Shown here piece by piece: positions 50,671 through 62,138 of a DNA stretch of 64,000 nt. The stretch's first letter is position 1, and every line of letters starts with the position of its first letter. Position numbers and translations under genes: made by a program. This DNA comes from Argopecten irradians (taxonomy: Eukaryota; Mollusca; Bivalvia; Pectinida; Pectinidae): the NCBI RefSeq assembly GCF_041381155.1, contig NC_091134.1, forward strand, positions 59,985,467 to 60,049,466. Direction: 5' to 3'. The notes below the pieces were generated by a model that was not told the origin of the DNA, ran no database searches, and saw only the letters and a list, made by a program, of their open reading frames with translations.

Positions 50671-51252
50671 CTTTACGTGGCTTTGTTTACGTTGCTATTT
50701 TAGTAAGCTGACGTCTGTCTTTGACAAATGACGTCAGTTACGTCATCTGCGCCTTCATATAAAAAAAATAGCCAAAAATATACATTTCTGTACGAGTTAT
50801 ACCCCTTTAATCGCCCGAAGCGCACAGCGGCAGAGCCGCCATTTTAAAAAATCGCAAATACTTTTGTCATGGTGCTGTATATCCTGCAAAAACATAGGTA
50901 CATAGCATGACGGTCAATCTGGTGTTCAGTTACTAGGCCGAACTGATGCGGAGTTTTTCGTTTTGGGTTCCCGTCAATCCGTGTATTCCATGTGCTTGTT
51001 TAGCGACCATTATGATTCTTGGAATTTACTTCATGCACGAATCTTCAAAATTATACTATATTTACCGATAAGCACACAGTTCACACTTTTATATTGGTAC
51101 ACGTCAAGAAAACCCTCGGAAAGCTGGCAGATGAAATATTTGCGGATATCAGAAGCGAGTTATAATAGGTGGGAACGGAGAAATAAAATATGTTTGCCGG
51201 GATCCGGAAAGCGAAGTTACAAACGTATGACGTCACAAAGGGACGGTCTACG

Positions 51253-52136
51253 TTTATAACATTATGATATTCAATTAAACACTATACGTAACCACAGGAG
51301 TTTGACGTTCTATCAATAAATATAGTATAGTATACATATAAAAAATACCCCTATATTAACTATACTGTCGTACAATCATAAAAAAACATAAACAATAGTC
51401 CATTTTCCGTCATGACGGAATCGGACTCTCCGGTTTGGTTTTCACCTTTATAATCGCCAACACCAGACACAAGACACTTCCGGAATTACTTTGTTTACAA
51501 ATGGCAGCGAGCAATGACTTAATATATTTAAGCTTTACATCAATGTACCTATCAGTTAGGGATCTCTACGTACAATTTTTAAAAAGTTGAGCTTAATGAA
51601 CTGTGTGAGGCAGTGAAATCACCCGATCTATTATAACATTAGATCTAGATTTTACATCTCGATCACCAACATTTATCTTGTATGATATTTTTGACTACCG
51701 TTTATACACAATCGTCTGATTACTGACACAATGAGACTCGGAGCATATAGGAGTTGTGAGGTCTGCCGATTATTTGTTGACAGCCGGCATGCTAAAAGTT
51801 TGATCTTCAACATATACTGGCAACATTTGTATAATGTTCCTGGCTAAGGCGATATCAGATCTTCATGAACTGGAAGTTTTGCCATTTATGGTTTTCCATA
51901 AAGAAATCCACGGGAGAGGTCATGTCAGCCAACTGCATTTTTATTGACAGGTTAGTAAAAATGTAGACCAAAATAAAAAAAATATTTCGATTATCTGATA
52001 AAAACAATCATGTCGTTTTATAAACAGTAATAAAGTATATGTTTAAGAAATCATTTGCAAAATCAAAATATATGTTTATTAAATTATCAGCTTGGAAAAA
52101 AGCTCCTTAAACATAATAATTTCCTCAGGATGACTT
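51253..52136. other. no established gene; promoter-like patch
   Basis: At 51476-51520 CACTTCCGGAATTACTTTG (an ETS-type site) comes just before AAATGGCAGCGAGC, which opens a 29-codon frame. This could be a promoter and first exon, possibly for the relic on its right. No splice partner was established. Confidence 0.3.
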
Positions 52137-53900
52137 TTGAAACCAGGCTGGAGCCTCTATTGCAGCCCCTTTTGTTGTATAACTTTTCCCAGTTGGGAGG
52201 TGTGGTGGTATAGTCATATGGAATTAGGTATTGATTGTGCAGACAACAATAGCAAAATAAATTATTGGTATATATTTCTTTTTGTGTTAGTTAGATGTAA
52301 TATAAATACACATTTAATCTTAATTTTTTGTCCAAATGATAATAATTATTTACGCTCTGTCGGCGATGAAGCATCTTTAGTAATCAAACTTCATTTTCAC
52401 TAGATTTTTTTTTTATATAGGTCATTGGTTGAAAGTACACATACAAATTTACAACAAGTATATTGCTGAAATGGATTAAATTACATCACTACTGTACTAA
52501 CTTGTACTATAAATATATCTGTATTTTTCTTGGGTTTTTTTCAATATAAGAAAATGCATTACAGATGCATTTGGAACTGAAAAAAAACCATAAACCTGTA
52601 GAAAATGTATGCATAAGGTATGTGCTGAACTTATATTTATCATACTTTACAGGTATTCTAGCTGTATTGAATGATCTGATCATCATGGGGTGAGAAAGAA
52701 TACTTTGGACACCTACGATCCATGTCTTGCCTGTGACAGAGAATCTTTGGACATAAAAACTTCACTGCGAAACTGAAACAGGTACAACGGCGGTATATGC
52801 AGGATTTTTTTTTATGCTAATAAATGCTAAGAAACAAGTTGCTAATTTTTCAATATTTGTTTTACTAAGGTTTGGATTAATCAATCAAACCAAAAGATTT
52901 GGTAACCTTATATGAAATCTTTTCATTATCAATGGGGAGGAGGGGGGTTGGGTGCAGTGGTCGAGTGGTTTATGTCTCGACATACTACTACAAGCCCTCT
53001 ACCTCTGGTTTGCAAGCTAGAATCCCATGTGGAGCAATTGGTAGGAACTGACCACTTATCAGTGGCTTTCCTCCACAAATAAACCTGACATGTCGTTACA
53101 TGACCTTGGTTATTAATAGGGTGTCAAACTAATAAAAACCAACTGTGAAGGAATCACATGATCAAATCTATAAATCTACTAACATGTTGTTTCATGGAAA
53201 TTAAAGTGCTCTTATAGATAATTTATATATGTAATGTAAAACTAGCTATTCCTTACTGTATTGCAGTAAGTGTTGTTCCTACAAAAAATGTTTGTATGAA
53301 AATGTGTTAAGTAGTGAATGTACAGATCTAGAAGGACAGCCTAAAATCAAGTTATTTTATTCATATTTCAGCTGCATCCAGACACTCAGAAAATGGATAT
53401 ATTGTATGAGAATATGGATGAATCATTTGAACAGTCACAGAGGAATTAGACCACTTCATGTCTTGCCTATTCAATTGACAATCAGATTAAGAACATGAGT
53501 GATTTTAATTCAACCTTAGAACAATTGATAGAGAATTTTGGAAATTATGCACCAAAAATTGTTGAGGATATCGAGACCAGCCCCTGTGGGAAGTCTGGAA
53601 ATTAAGTCTGGAAGATGATGCAATATGGCCGACTGACAGCTTTTAACTTCCACAAGATTTGTGAAGCAATAGATTGTCATCACTGTCCACAATCATTGCT
53701 GGAATCTATCATAGCAAAGTATGAACCAGGTGTCTCTGCATTTCAATGGGAAAGAAGAAGGAAAAAAGTACCTAGTTCTTCAGGACCTGTATATAAAATC
53801 ATGTAGGTCTATTAAAAATAGTGCATATAGAGCAAAAAGGTCTATATCTGATGTGAACTTCCATATATATTGGTTACAGTGTAGATGGGATTTCCTCATG
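52137..53900 (+). pseudogene. broken YqaJ-like nuclease gene (relic)
   Basis: Scattered coding remains on the plus strand: HHGVRKNTLDTYDPCLACDR near 52685, STLEQLIENFGNYAPKI near 53510, then YGRLTAFNFHKICEAIDCHH and CPQSLLESIIAKYEPG near 53620. The G.R.TA..F..IC....... P..LL..I pattern resembles YqaJ-type exonuclease domains found in many invertebrate genomes, often inside mobile DNA. It is broken in several places and a SINE lies within it. The assignment rests on one motif block. Confidence 0.35.
52947..53142 (+). mobile_element. tRNA-derived SINE, molluscan type
   Basis: GGGTGCAGTGGTCGAGTGGT (A-box region), CAAGCCCTCTACCTCTGG, GTTTGCAAGCTAGAATCCC (B-box region). The conserved body and TGACCACTTATCAGTGGCTT, TTCCTCCAC follow, ending near TAATAAAAACC. 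It is the same broad family as the one at 16686, in the opposite orientation. Confidence 0.78.
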
Positions 53901-54970
53901 TAAATGACACAGAAAGAAAGTGATTGAGATAAAATGTCCATACTCAATGAAACACATGCATTCAATAGAGGTTTCATTGCATAAAATCGCATTAATAAGT
54001 TAACAATAAATCAATTATTTCTGAGAAATCTGAATATTACCGTCATATGACCATGATATTTATAATACACCCAAACAGGGATATACTCATTGGATTTGAT
54101 AGATCATTACCTTTTTTCAATAGCATTTATTTAAACATTTAGTGTATGCTGTTACAAATAAGCAATAAAGCACAAACTTTTTATACAAATAAGTGAATAA
54201 AATGACAAATTTATTACAATTGAGTGATTTTTTATTTTTCCATGAATTGCTTCTCAAGATTGCACAAGACGTATTGCACCGCAAATTCAATTAGTTTGGT
54301 CCAAAATTGGCTTTACTTTAAAGGGTACAGCTCCTTCAAAATGTGAAAGTATTGAGATGTCACATTGTCTTTTCAACATGTACTGGATTCTAGTTTGGGC
54401 AATTTGTCATGTCTAAGTAACAATAGCACTAGAAAGTTATTTATTCAATATAAATTGTAAATGGTACTATTTAAATGACAACCACTAGCTAGAACCACAG
54501 AAGGATAAGGATGTAGACTTGGCATTTTGCTTGATTCTTAAAATATATTTTCGGACTGAAGAAGGCCCTATAGTGGCTGAATATATATTCCATAGAAATG
54601 ATTTTGATTTTACTTTGAATTTATTTATTTTGACCTTTTATTTCGGATTATTAATATACTAGCTTTATACCGTTTTTCCTCATTATGCTTAAAATATATA
54701 TACAGTAGTTTGACATGTTATAATATCTAGCACAAATGTATATTTATCACATAACTAATCAACTGGCCCGTTTAGCAATGCCATTAATATCACAACACAC
54801 CTGTAAATTAAAAATACTATTGAGACATCATAGGTACAAATAATGACGTCATGATCAAAATATGATGTCACACAAGTGTCTCTGTTGACAAAAATGTCAA
54901 CTCCAAGCTTGATTCCACCACTCTTGAAATGGAAAGTTGATAAGTTCTATCTAGATTTCCATAACACAAT
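53901..54970. other. no gene seen
   Basis: AT-rich spacer between the relic and a LINE tail. Nothing supported. Confidence 0.4.
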
Positions 54971-54989
54971 TGTACTGATCTGATATAGA

Positions 54990-55612
54990 ATTGAATAGAA
55001 TCTTACACTCATGGCTTGATAATATTAAATTTATTAATCTCCTTAAACGCTTTGATATGCCACTTTCCACAGTGTTCATAGACACTCAATCATGTCCAGA
55101 GAAGGGCATCAAAACTTATTCTGGGACTCAAAAACCTAACATACGAGGAACGCTTAGAAAGACTAAATCTTCCAACTTTACAACATCAGAGAACTAGAGA
55201 CGACATTATAACTGTTTTTAAAATAGTAAAAAACATATATGATCATAGAGTCACTGAGAACTTTTTCCAAATGGACAGTACAGGCAAGAGAGGTCACTCT
55301 GAGAAAATTTTTAAGAAACGTTGCAATTTAGAATTAGAAAGAAAGAATTTCTTCAGTAACAGAATAGTAGACATATGGAATAATTTGCCGCAACATATTA
55401 TAGATGCAGATACTGTATACAACTTTGAAGTAATGTTAGATAAACACTGGAAAAATATTTGTTTTAAAATCTAATAGTCTATATTGTAGGATCATAGCCA
55501 TTGATATACTGGAATTTATTTACTTATTTTATGAATGCATATTGTTGATATGGATATAGAGGCTTCCAGCCTGCATCCATCAATTGTCCTAATAAATCCT
55601 AATAAAAAAAAA
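54990..55612 (+). mobile_element. LINE 3' end fragment
   Basis: Frames read LIPGLKNLTYEERLERLNLP, RTRDDIITVFKIVKNIYDH (about 55110-55250), then KRCNLELERKNFFSNRIVDI, WNNLPQHI and FEVMLDKHWKN (to 55474). This is the standard LINE C-terminal domain. A frameshift lies near 55130. The tail CCTAATAAATCCTAATAAAA ends at about 55612. 5'-truncated. Confidence 0.82.
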
Positions 55613-56484
55613 TGTAAGTCTGATTAAGATCCTCTATCTATCATACATAAAACATTGTTATATATGTTATTGAGATATCATAAGGTACTCTAAAAGAGAT
55701 TAAAATAAATGCTGCAGATATTACGATGCCTTAATTCAATATGAGAGTTACTAAACCCCTGTCATAGCTACATTTGTACGTGTAAGAGCTTAGGCCTACA
55801 TGTCCATGCATATGTAGATCTATGGTATAAGTTGATGATGTCTTGTTTAGGTCTCCGTTTTGCTGCTTTTATTGCAATACATGATGTTCAACATGCAGGT
55901 TGGGTATCTGGGTGTTTTGTGGTCCTAGTTCTCCTCGCAACATAATGTTGTTTAACATATTTGTGTCGCTTTATTTACACTTTGCATCGTTCAAACTGCC
56001 GATTTGTCGTAGGGAAATTTATCAACGTGACCCTGTGGATTTATTCTTTGCTACTAAACATGGATTCACTATTGCAGATGCCCCAACAAATGTGTTTTAC
56101 CCTATTTTTACTTCATTTCAGGCCAGGTTTCGGATTGTCTGCATGTAGTGAAAACCTACTTTCGCTTCGCGTATGTCTGGCATATCGCTTATGTCATTGA
56201 AGAAAATAGGCGCGCCGCTTAAGACTCGTACAATTGGAAAATCGACTATTCACAATATTCATACCACAGCAAAAATATAAATCACAAAAAAATTATGAAT
56301 TAACATTAGGCCTAGAACTCACATAATTCATACAACAACAACAATAAAAGTACATGTAACAGCCACAAAAATAACAAGTAAAAATCATAAAATTTATTAA
56401 ATAAAAAAAAACTCTACTGCAGCAAGGCTAAATAGAAGAACATATTTCTCAAAGTGACTGTAGCATGAATATTTTTCTCTGTAC
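55613..56484. other. no further kinase exons seen
   Basis: This is where the second exon of the arginine kinase starting at 56635 would be expected. No GIYAPD-like or other kinase block was found. ORFs at 55900-56200 on the plus strand have no family features. Confidence 0.4.
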
Positions 56485-56635
56485 CTGATCTGATGCATTC
56501 TGCCAGTGTACCACCACAACTTGTTTTCTTGTCCATCAGTTCATTGTAGATAGTCTCGGTTAAATTCTTCTTTAACAATGACTTTGAACCTTCCGCCGCC
56601 TTCAGTTTACCCCACAGCTCTTCCAAAGAAGCCAT
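56485..56635 (-). CDS. arginine kinase first exon (tandem paralogue)
   Basis: Arginine kinase reversibly moves phosphate between ATP and arginine as an energy buffer in invertebrate cells. The exon encodes MASLEELWGKLKAAEGSKSL, then LKKNLTETIYNELMDKKTSC and GGTLAECIRS. It corresponds to the N-terminal helical domain: SKSLLKK.LT, then L..KKT..GGTL...I.SG. The donor is TCAG|GTACAG in phase 1. An in-frame stop lies upstream of the ATG, so this is a true start. No later exons were seen on the minus strand below it. The intron may be very long, or this may be a partial duplicate. Confidence 0.8.
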
Positions 56636-56800
56636 GTCGTGTTATCAAAAGTAAAAAGAATTTGGAAACTGCAGCGTTATCAAAAGCGTCTTCGTTCTAC
56701 CGGATGAAAACAAAGCGACTGTTGCCGATGACGTCATCAAAGTTGTGACGTACTTCCTTTTGTGACGTCTCCGATGCCCCTTTTCCCGGCAAATATAAGT
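56636..56800 (-). promoter_or_regulatory. likely promoter of arginine kinase paralogue
   Basis: Immediately upstream of the start codon on the minus strand. It has a perfect CRE palindrome TGACGTCA (56729-56736), two more TGACG half sites (56746-56775) and higher GC than its surroundings. This suggests CREB/ATF-type control, by inference. Confidence 0.4.
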
Positions 56801-56837
56801 TGAATCTGAAACCATCGACACTTTCCGTACAAGAAAG

Positions 56838-56863
<26 letters not shown>
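56838..56863. repeat. TA microsatellite
   Basis: A run of TA dinucleotides next to the kinase promoter region. Confidence 0.9.
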
Positions 56864-56868
<5 letters not shown>

Positions 56869-57115
56869 AAAGTCAACGACTTTCCTCTTGTACATTCACC
56901 ATTTCATGATGGCTCTTCAGTATATATACCTATGTTTACACGAGTTATTCCGCTTTATCCAAATACGCATAGTGCAAAACAAAATACATTACGTGTGTTT
57001 ATGAAGTGTTACACGTAAATTTACCATTTTGGGATTTATGATAGGCCTATTACACAGCCTACTTTCAGTGATCAATAACTTTACATATTAACATAGTCCA
57101 GTTAAGGATGTACTC

Positions 57116-58108
57116 CTCTGAGAAGTCAAAATTTTCTTGTATTAAACTTTTTTTCTCATATGAATTTTTGGAAAGAGGAGTTCATACCATGAAAGAAAAT
57201 GGAAGAAAAAACATATGTCCGTGTGCTCGTTTTTGAGTTATTGTCACTCAAAGATACCAAAATGACAAAATAGTGGATTTTATTGGAATTTCGCCGTTTT
57301 GACCACATACACTAGAATTTAAAGCCATAATTTCCTAATGAGGTGTTTGATATGTATGGATGTTTGTAGAATTTATTTTCCAGTAGTCTTCATTAAAAAT
57401 ATATCAGTTATGATTAATAAGAGTCATATTTTTTCTCAAAATAACAACATATGCTACCCCTACCCCTTAATTTTGAGCTCCAAAATGCACCATTTTCAGC
57501 CATTTTTGTCAAATTTAATACTTTATAGAAAAAGTTCTGGTTTTAAACTTTTGTCAATAGTTTGCATATCAATAGGGAAAGGGTTATTCTTTCTAAATCA
57601 GGCAGAAAAATGGGGGGTCCGTGTGCTTACTTTTTTGCCCCATTTAAATATATGTTATTTTTCAATATTTTTGGCTAAAAAATAAAAGTGCTCAAATTAC
57701 CATTAAATGTAAAAATAAAGTGACAAAAGTGTATCATTTCACACATTAATGTTCAATGTTTTAATTAACATGAACCCAGTGAAGATTAACAGCAAAAATT
57801 AACTCGATACAGCTGAAAATGCTGACGCAGCGATGATTTAAGTAAAAACTATTTAAGTAAAAAATGGGAAAACGATGGCTCTTCTCAAAGCCAAAAAAGA
57901 CACAATTTCAAAATGGCCGCCAAATGGGCCATTTCTAAAAATCGCTGTGTAAAAAAATCTACTAAAATATAAATGTAATTTTTTGACAAAATTTGCTACA
58001 GACCACATGCTACAGATATTGATAAATCGTATTTGAAAATCTCATAACGTTTTTGATCTATGTCGAAACGAGACTTTAACGGGACTGAAACCACAGAAGA
58101 ATACATCC
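57116..58108. mobile_element. TTAA-flanked element A, copy 2
   Basis: 993 bases, starting GGATGTACTCCTCTGAGAAG and ending with the inverse CAGAAGAATACATCC, with TTAA at 57112-57115 and 58109-58112. It is colinear with copy 1 (43877-45895) but lacks the nested MITE. Divergence is clear but modest. The plus ORF 57338-57685 corresponds to a similar stretch in copy 1 but has no family features. Confidence 0.85.
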
Positions 58109-58112
58109 TTAA

Positions 58113-59857
58113 GATAGGGTGTTACCCCAAAATAATTGCAACATAATTTTTTCTTCGTTTTTCATACAGATATGACTGTGTTTTATGCAAGAAAAAAAAG
58201 TCGCCACAAATAAAAAAAATTGAGAAAGTGTTTTTCTTGACCCCCAAAAACTCAGAAAAATAGTGATATTTGCATAATTTGCCAATTTTGAAGCCAAATA
58301 TAAACTGACATGGTTATCACGAGACACTAGAAAATTACTGTATGGCAAGAACGTTATAAGGACAGCACAGATTGCCAAAACAAGTTGAAATCAACACAGG
58401 GAAAAAGTATGACAGCATGAAAATTGCATAATTATGTCCTTGCAACAGCCAAATATGCTTTTGTTGGATTGTTAAGATAAAAAATTGTTATCATCAACAA
58501 TACGATTGATACTCATTTTGGTGGAATCTTTTTATATAAAACTTGTTGATAAAAGGCTTTAAAAGTAAACATTTTACTTTCACTACCTGAACTAACATGG
58601 TTGCTATAAGTTGGTCTTTTGGCATTTTCCTAGGATATTTTGAAGTCCAAATTGAATAAAATAAATTTTCATTTAACAAAATTTTCATTCAACAATTCAG
58701 TAAGTACCGTCTCGAGTGTTTAGATAGTTATAAGTTCACCTAAAAGAGACAACTATATCAAGATATCCCCAAATATAAAAGACGTGAGTTCGGTCAAATC
58801 CTCATGTAGTGCCAATTTGACTTCTCTAATTGGCTAAGTCCTTAAGTTGAAATATCAAAAATGTGAATATCTATTTTGTGACTAATCATATTGCAATATC
58901 CTTTGGCAGATATTACCACCATAATGAAGTGTTCTTTATAAAGTGAGATTGAAGTTTCTTTTTGATCAAATATTTTAATAGGTCAGTTTTTCATTTTTCC
59001 ATAATGGAACCGGATGGGGGTTACATAATTTTCAATTAGATAAAGGAATAAAATAAAAGTTCAAGTTCAATTTTATAGCTGAAAAATCATCACATTTCTG
59101 ATTTATTTATTGGCAAAATTTTATAACAAACGAATAAAAGCATACTCGAAAAATTAAGATTTTTGTATTGTAGATTTATGGACTTGGACATGTTTTGGTA
59201 TTCAGCCAAATTAACGTGATAGGAAGTTTTTACTACTAAATAAGATGTGCATATTTATACCGTTTTTACAACAAATGATCAAAATAACAAGTACAAAATA
59301 TACAAAAAAAGGATATAACATATTTGGAAGCATTTGCACTTCAAATTGGCACGATCAGTCAACTTGACAGGTTAATATTTGTTTTTTTTCCTAGCTAATG
59401 TATTATCGATCATGCATTGATATCAAAGAAAAAGTAATCCTTTACTACATAAAACATTAACTGATATTAATCAGGGTAAGATTTTATAAATGTTTGCATC
59501 TAGAAATAACAAAAACGGTAATGCTAGCTAAATCCAAACGGTTTTGAGCCGTTTTCATCCTTCTTTATTTCTTGGATTGACTGAAAATATTTTATCATTT
59601 TAACTTATTTGTACTAACCTAAATTTTGTCTTACTATATACCCGATTTCATATTTCAAGTATTGCAAAAATAGCAGATAGTGTATTAAAAGTGGTCAAAA
59701 GTGTAATTTCTTTATATTTTCTTATTTTTCGGGTGTTGAAAAAACGACTTTCCGAAGATATGATTTTTGGCGACTTTTTTCATGGTAAAATACTAAGATC
59801 CTTCAACTAAAAAAGCAGAAAACAAATTTTGTTGCAATTATTTGGAGGTTGTGCCTC
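58113..59857. mobile_element. 1.7-kb long-TIR element abutting element A
   Basis: Left GGGTGTTACCCCAAAATAAT, then TGCAACATAATTTT. The right end is the inverse (AAATTTTGTTGCAATTATTT, GGAGGTTGTGCCTC). A second matching block (AAAAAAGTCGCCA on the left, TTGGCGACTTTTTT at 59767) shows long imperfect TIRs of 100 bases or more. No transposase. The left boundary is the same TTAA that closes element A. Confidence 0.65.
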
Positions 59858-61008
59858 TAATTTTCGTATTTTTACTGGACTAACAGTGATAACGGGAACT
59901 TACATTTAGGATGCGCATATTGTAATATTTTGCAGTATTTCGAATTATAAAATCTGTACGTGATCTATCTTGATCTCTATGGGCGTTGTGGATTCGGACA
60001 CCCACGTAAATCTGATAAATCGCATTAGTATTTACTGTAATTTTTAGATATATGTTGACCTATCCTGTAGTACTTATCACAAGTGGGGGGCGGATTAGGG
60101 TAACTGCAGTTACCCATATCCCACATGGTGACGGCACAAAAACACAAGAAAATCGTGCTGTATGTTCACAGAATAGACGGGTAGATTCTGGCATTACCGC
60201 CTTTGATCGTGTCTTCTAACAACAAATACACAGATCTAGAGGTTCACGGACGTTGGAATCAAGCATTTGGCTGAACATCTGGCTGAAAGCTGCATCAAAA
60301 GGAAGCTTGCCTGGGCTTGTGTAGATGCATCTTGATTATCATGTCTCGTAGTAGATATGGTTGTCACTTAGTGGATAACTTCTCTACTTATATGAAAAAT
60401 TGCGTATGACTAGGGTAACTTAAAAAATGTCAATTTTGTCGTGATTAGAGTTAACTGCAACATCGAGAATCGGGTAACTCAATGATACATTTTTGATAGA
60501 TAAAATTATAAGGTAGTCTAATAAATAGGATTAATTTTACCAACTACATATATGTTTAATAATATAAACATTCTTAATATTGGTATTTGGTATGTTAGTA
60601 AGATGAATTTACTGCTTCGCTTTTTTAATGGGACCATCCGTCTATGAGTTCTTATTTTCATATATATAATTGATAATAGACTCAGACTCGTATCCAAATC
60701 TACGAGTTTGATCATTACTGCTGTTAGGGTCAATGCACGTTTTTTTTCTCAAACTATAGCCACCACCTCACCGCGATCTCCTGAAATAAATCCTTATGAT
60801 TTCATATTTGTCCGCTCTACAAACGCTGCTAAATTATGCAGTGATTATATTCCCTTTATAGTATATTCTTAGCACTCACATCGTGCATAAGTCATCGTGT
60901 CATATGATTGTGAATTGGCGATATGAATTCACCTTACTTGGTGCAATTCAAATTTTCACTTTGTCTTGGTCGTTTGATCAATTTGGTAGAAGAAAAGAAA
61001 TAAAAATC
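59858..61008. other. no gene seen
   Basis: Spacer with GGGTAACTGCAGTTACCC, a short palindrome near 60098, and no supported coding sequence. Confidence 0.4.
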
Positions 61009-61372
61009 GCGTTATTACACAGAACTTTGATGTTATTACGCGAAACTTTGGTGTTATTACGCGAAACTAGAGACGTTATAACGCGAAATTTTTGGCGTTA
61101 TTACATGAAGCTATCGCGTTATTACACGGAACTTTGATGTTATTACGCGAAACTTTGGTGTTATTACGCGAAACTAGAGACGTTATAACGCGAAATTTTT
61201 GGCGTTATTACATGAAGCTATCGCGTTATTACACGGAACTTTGATGTTATTACGCGAAACTTTGGCGTTATTACGCAAAACTTTTTTTTTATTTTGCATA
61301 ACTAGAGGCGTTATTACGCGAAACTTTTGGCGTTATTACACGAAACTTATGCGATATTACGCTAAACTGCGT
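61009..61372 (+). repeat. 21-bp minisatellite with 107-bp higher-order unit
   Basis: The basic unit is GTTATTACGCGAAACTTTGG. Five variant units make a 107-base block, seen from ACTTTGATG at 61024, 61131 and 61238. The plus ORFs through it are by-products. Confidence 0.9.
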
Positions 61373-61512
61373 AGCACTTCTAAGGTAACGCATACATGAA
61401 AATAATGAATAATTTAAAATTCAATCCTACACACTAACAGCTTCAGTTTGCGGCCGCCATTTTTTTTATTCACTGTAAAAAAATCCCATCAGCGTGAATG
61501 CGATGCTTGAAG

Positions 61513-61815
61513 TCAGCTAATTATATAATCAAGCGATTCAAACGCTTTTAAGATCCGACGAACGTAATCTTCATTCGGCAGAAGCTCAATGCTGTTACTC
61601 TTTATTTGCAAGCTTTCAAGTGATAGACTACAGTCCAATATAATCACCTGACCAAAAACGGCATATCTGTTACGGAAATAAAAGTTTCTTTCTTCTCTTA
61701 TGTGGGTTTCCTTCTCAAATGGGGGTTTGGGGACAATGATAGAATGTGAATATACGAATAAAAAATAAACAGAAAATTTGTCTCCGTTATTTCCATACAC
61801 TGAACTTTTTAACAT
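61513..61815 (-). CDS. unrecognised 100-residue ORF
   Basis: It starts MLKSSVYGNNGDKFSVYFLF and contains NFYFRNRYAVFGQVIILDCS and LLPNEDYVRRILKAFESLDY. The C-terminal half has a natural amino-acid mix, unlike the low-complexity shadows nearby. A GGCGCCGCC stretch just upstream could be promoter DNA. No family recognised and no intron signals assigned. Confidence 0.25.
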   Translation of the reverse strand: MLKSSVYGNNGDKFSVYFLFVYSHSIIVPKPPFEKETHIREERNFYFRNRYAVFGQVIILDCSLSLESLQIKSNSIELLPNEDYVRRILKAFESLDYIIS

Positions 61816-61967
61816 TGCAAAATTAATGCTTACTGAAACATCTGGCGGCGCCCTTTAAGGCATTGCCTTCAGTCATATTACTATATATAATTAAAAGTAT
61901 AAAAAGTATAAACTTTATTTATTTTACATCGATTACGAAACAAATTATACAACTTATGCAAATCACT

Positions 61968-62138
61968 CTCGATGGCCCAGATATAAGCGCGCGAGGGATC
62001 TTAGTGTGGGAGGAAACCGGAGGGCCTGGAGAAAACCCACGTAATCGGGCAGGTGACTTCTAACCTTTTGACGTCCATGCCGGGGATCGAACCCCGGACG
62101 GCTAGGCTTAACTACTACACCACCCGATCACCCGAAAA
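61968..62138 (-). mobile_element. tRNA-derived SINE with good B box
   Basis: On the minus strand: GGGTGATCGGGTGGTGTAGT, AGTTAAGCCTAGCC, GGGGTTCGATCCCCGG (perfect B box), then TGGGTTTTCTCCAGGCCCTC and CGGTTTCCTCCCAC, the conserved core of a widespread metazoan SINE class. The A box is weaker. Confidence 0.82.

Larger units (their letters stand above)
49475..50877 (-). mobile_element. Tc1-type transposon, 1.4 kb
   Basis: Flanked by TA (49473-49474, 50878-50879). TIRs are about 42 bases: left CAGCGCCATGACAAAAGTAT, right inverse of CAGCACCATGACAAAAGTAT, extending to AGATGGCGG/AAATGGCGG. It carries one DD34E transposase on the minus strand with a frameshift and a small insertion, so it is not able to move itself. 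The TIR differences indicate moderate age. Confidence 0.93.
46246..51252. mobile_element. 5-kb TIR-bounded segment (element C), composite
   Basis: Left end TTAA|GGTAGACCGTCCCTT, right end AAGGGACGGTCTAC followed by GTTTATAA instead of TTAA. The inside holds a 151-base hairpin (47100-47250), a tRNA-like piece (47680), TGACGT-rich stretches and a Tc1 element (49475-50877). Without the Tc1 it is about 3.6 kb and has no transposase. The pairing of ends is my inference from 14 matching bases, and chance or two separate elements cannot be excluded. Confidence 0.45.

Noticed and set aside
55900-56200. Two overlapping plus ORFs of about 80 codons
   Set aside because: No family features, no splice support, and no conservation evidence available.
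57338-57685. Plus ORF of 115 codons in element A
   Set aside because: No transposase motifs, and the matching frame in copy 1 is much shorter; element A is treated as non-autonomous.
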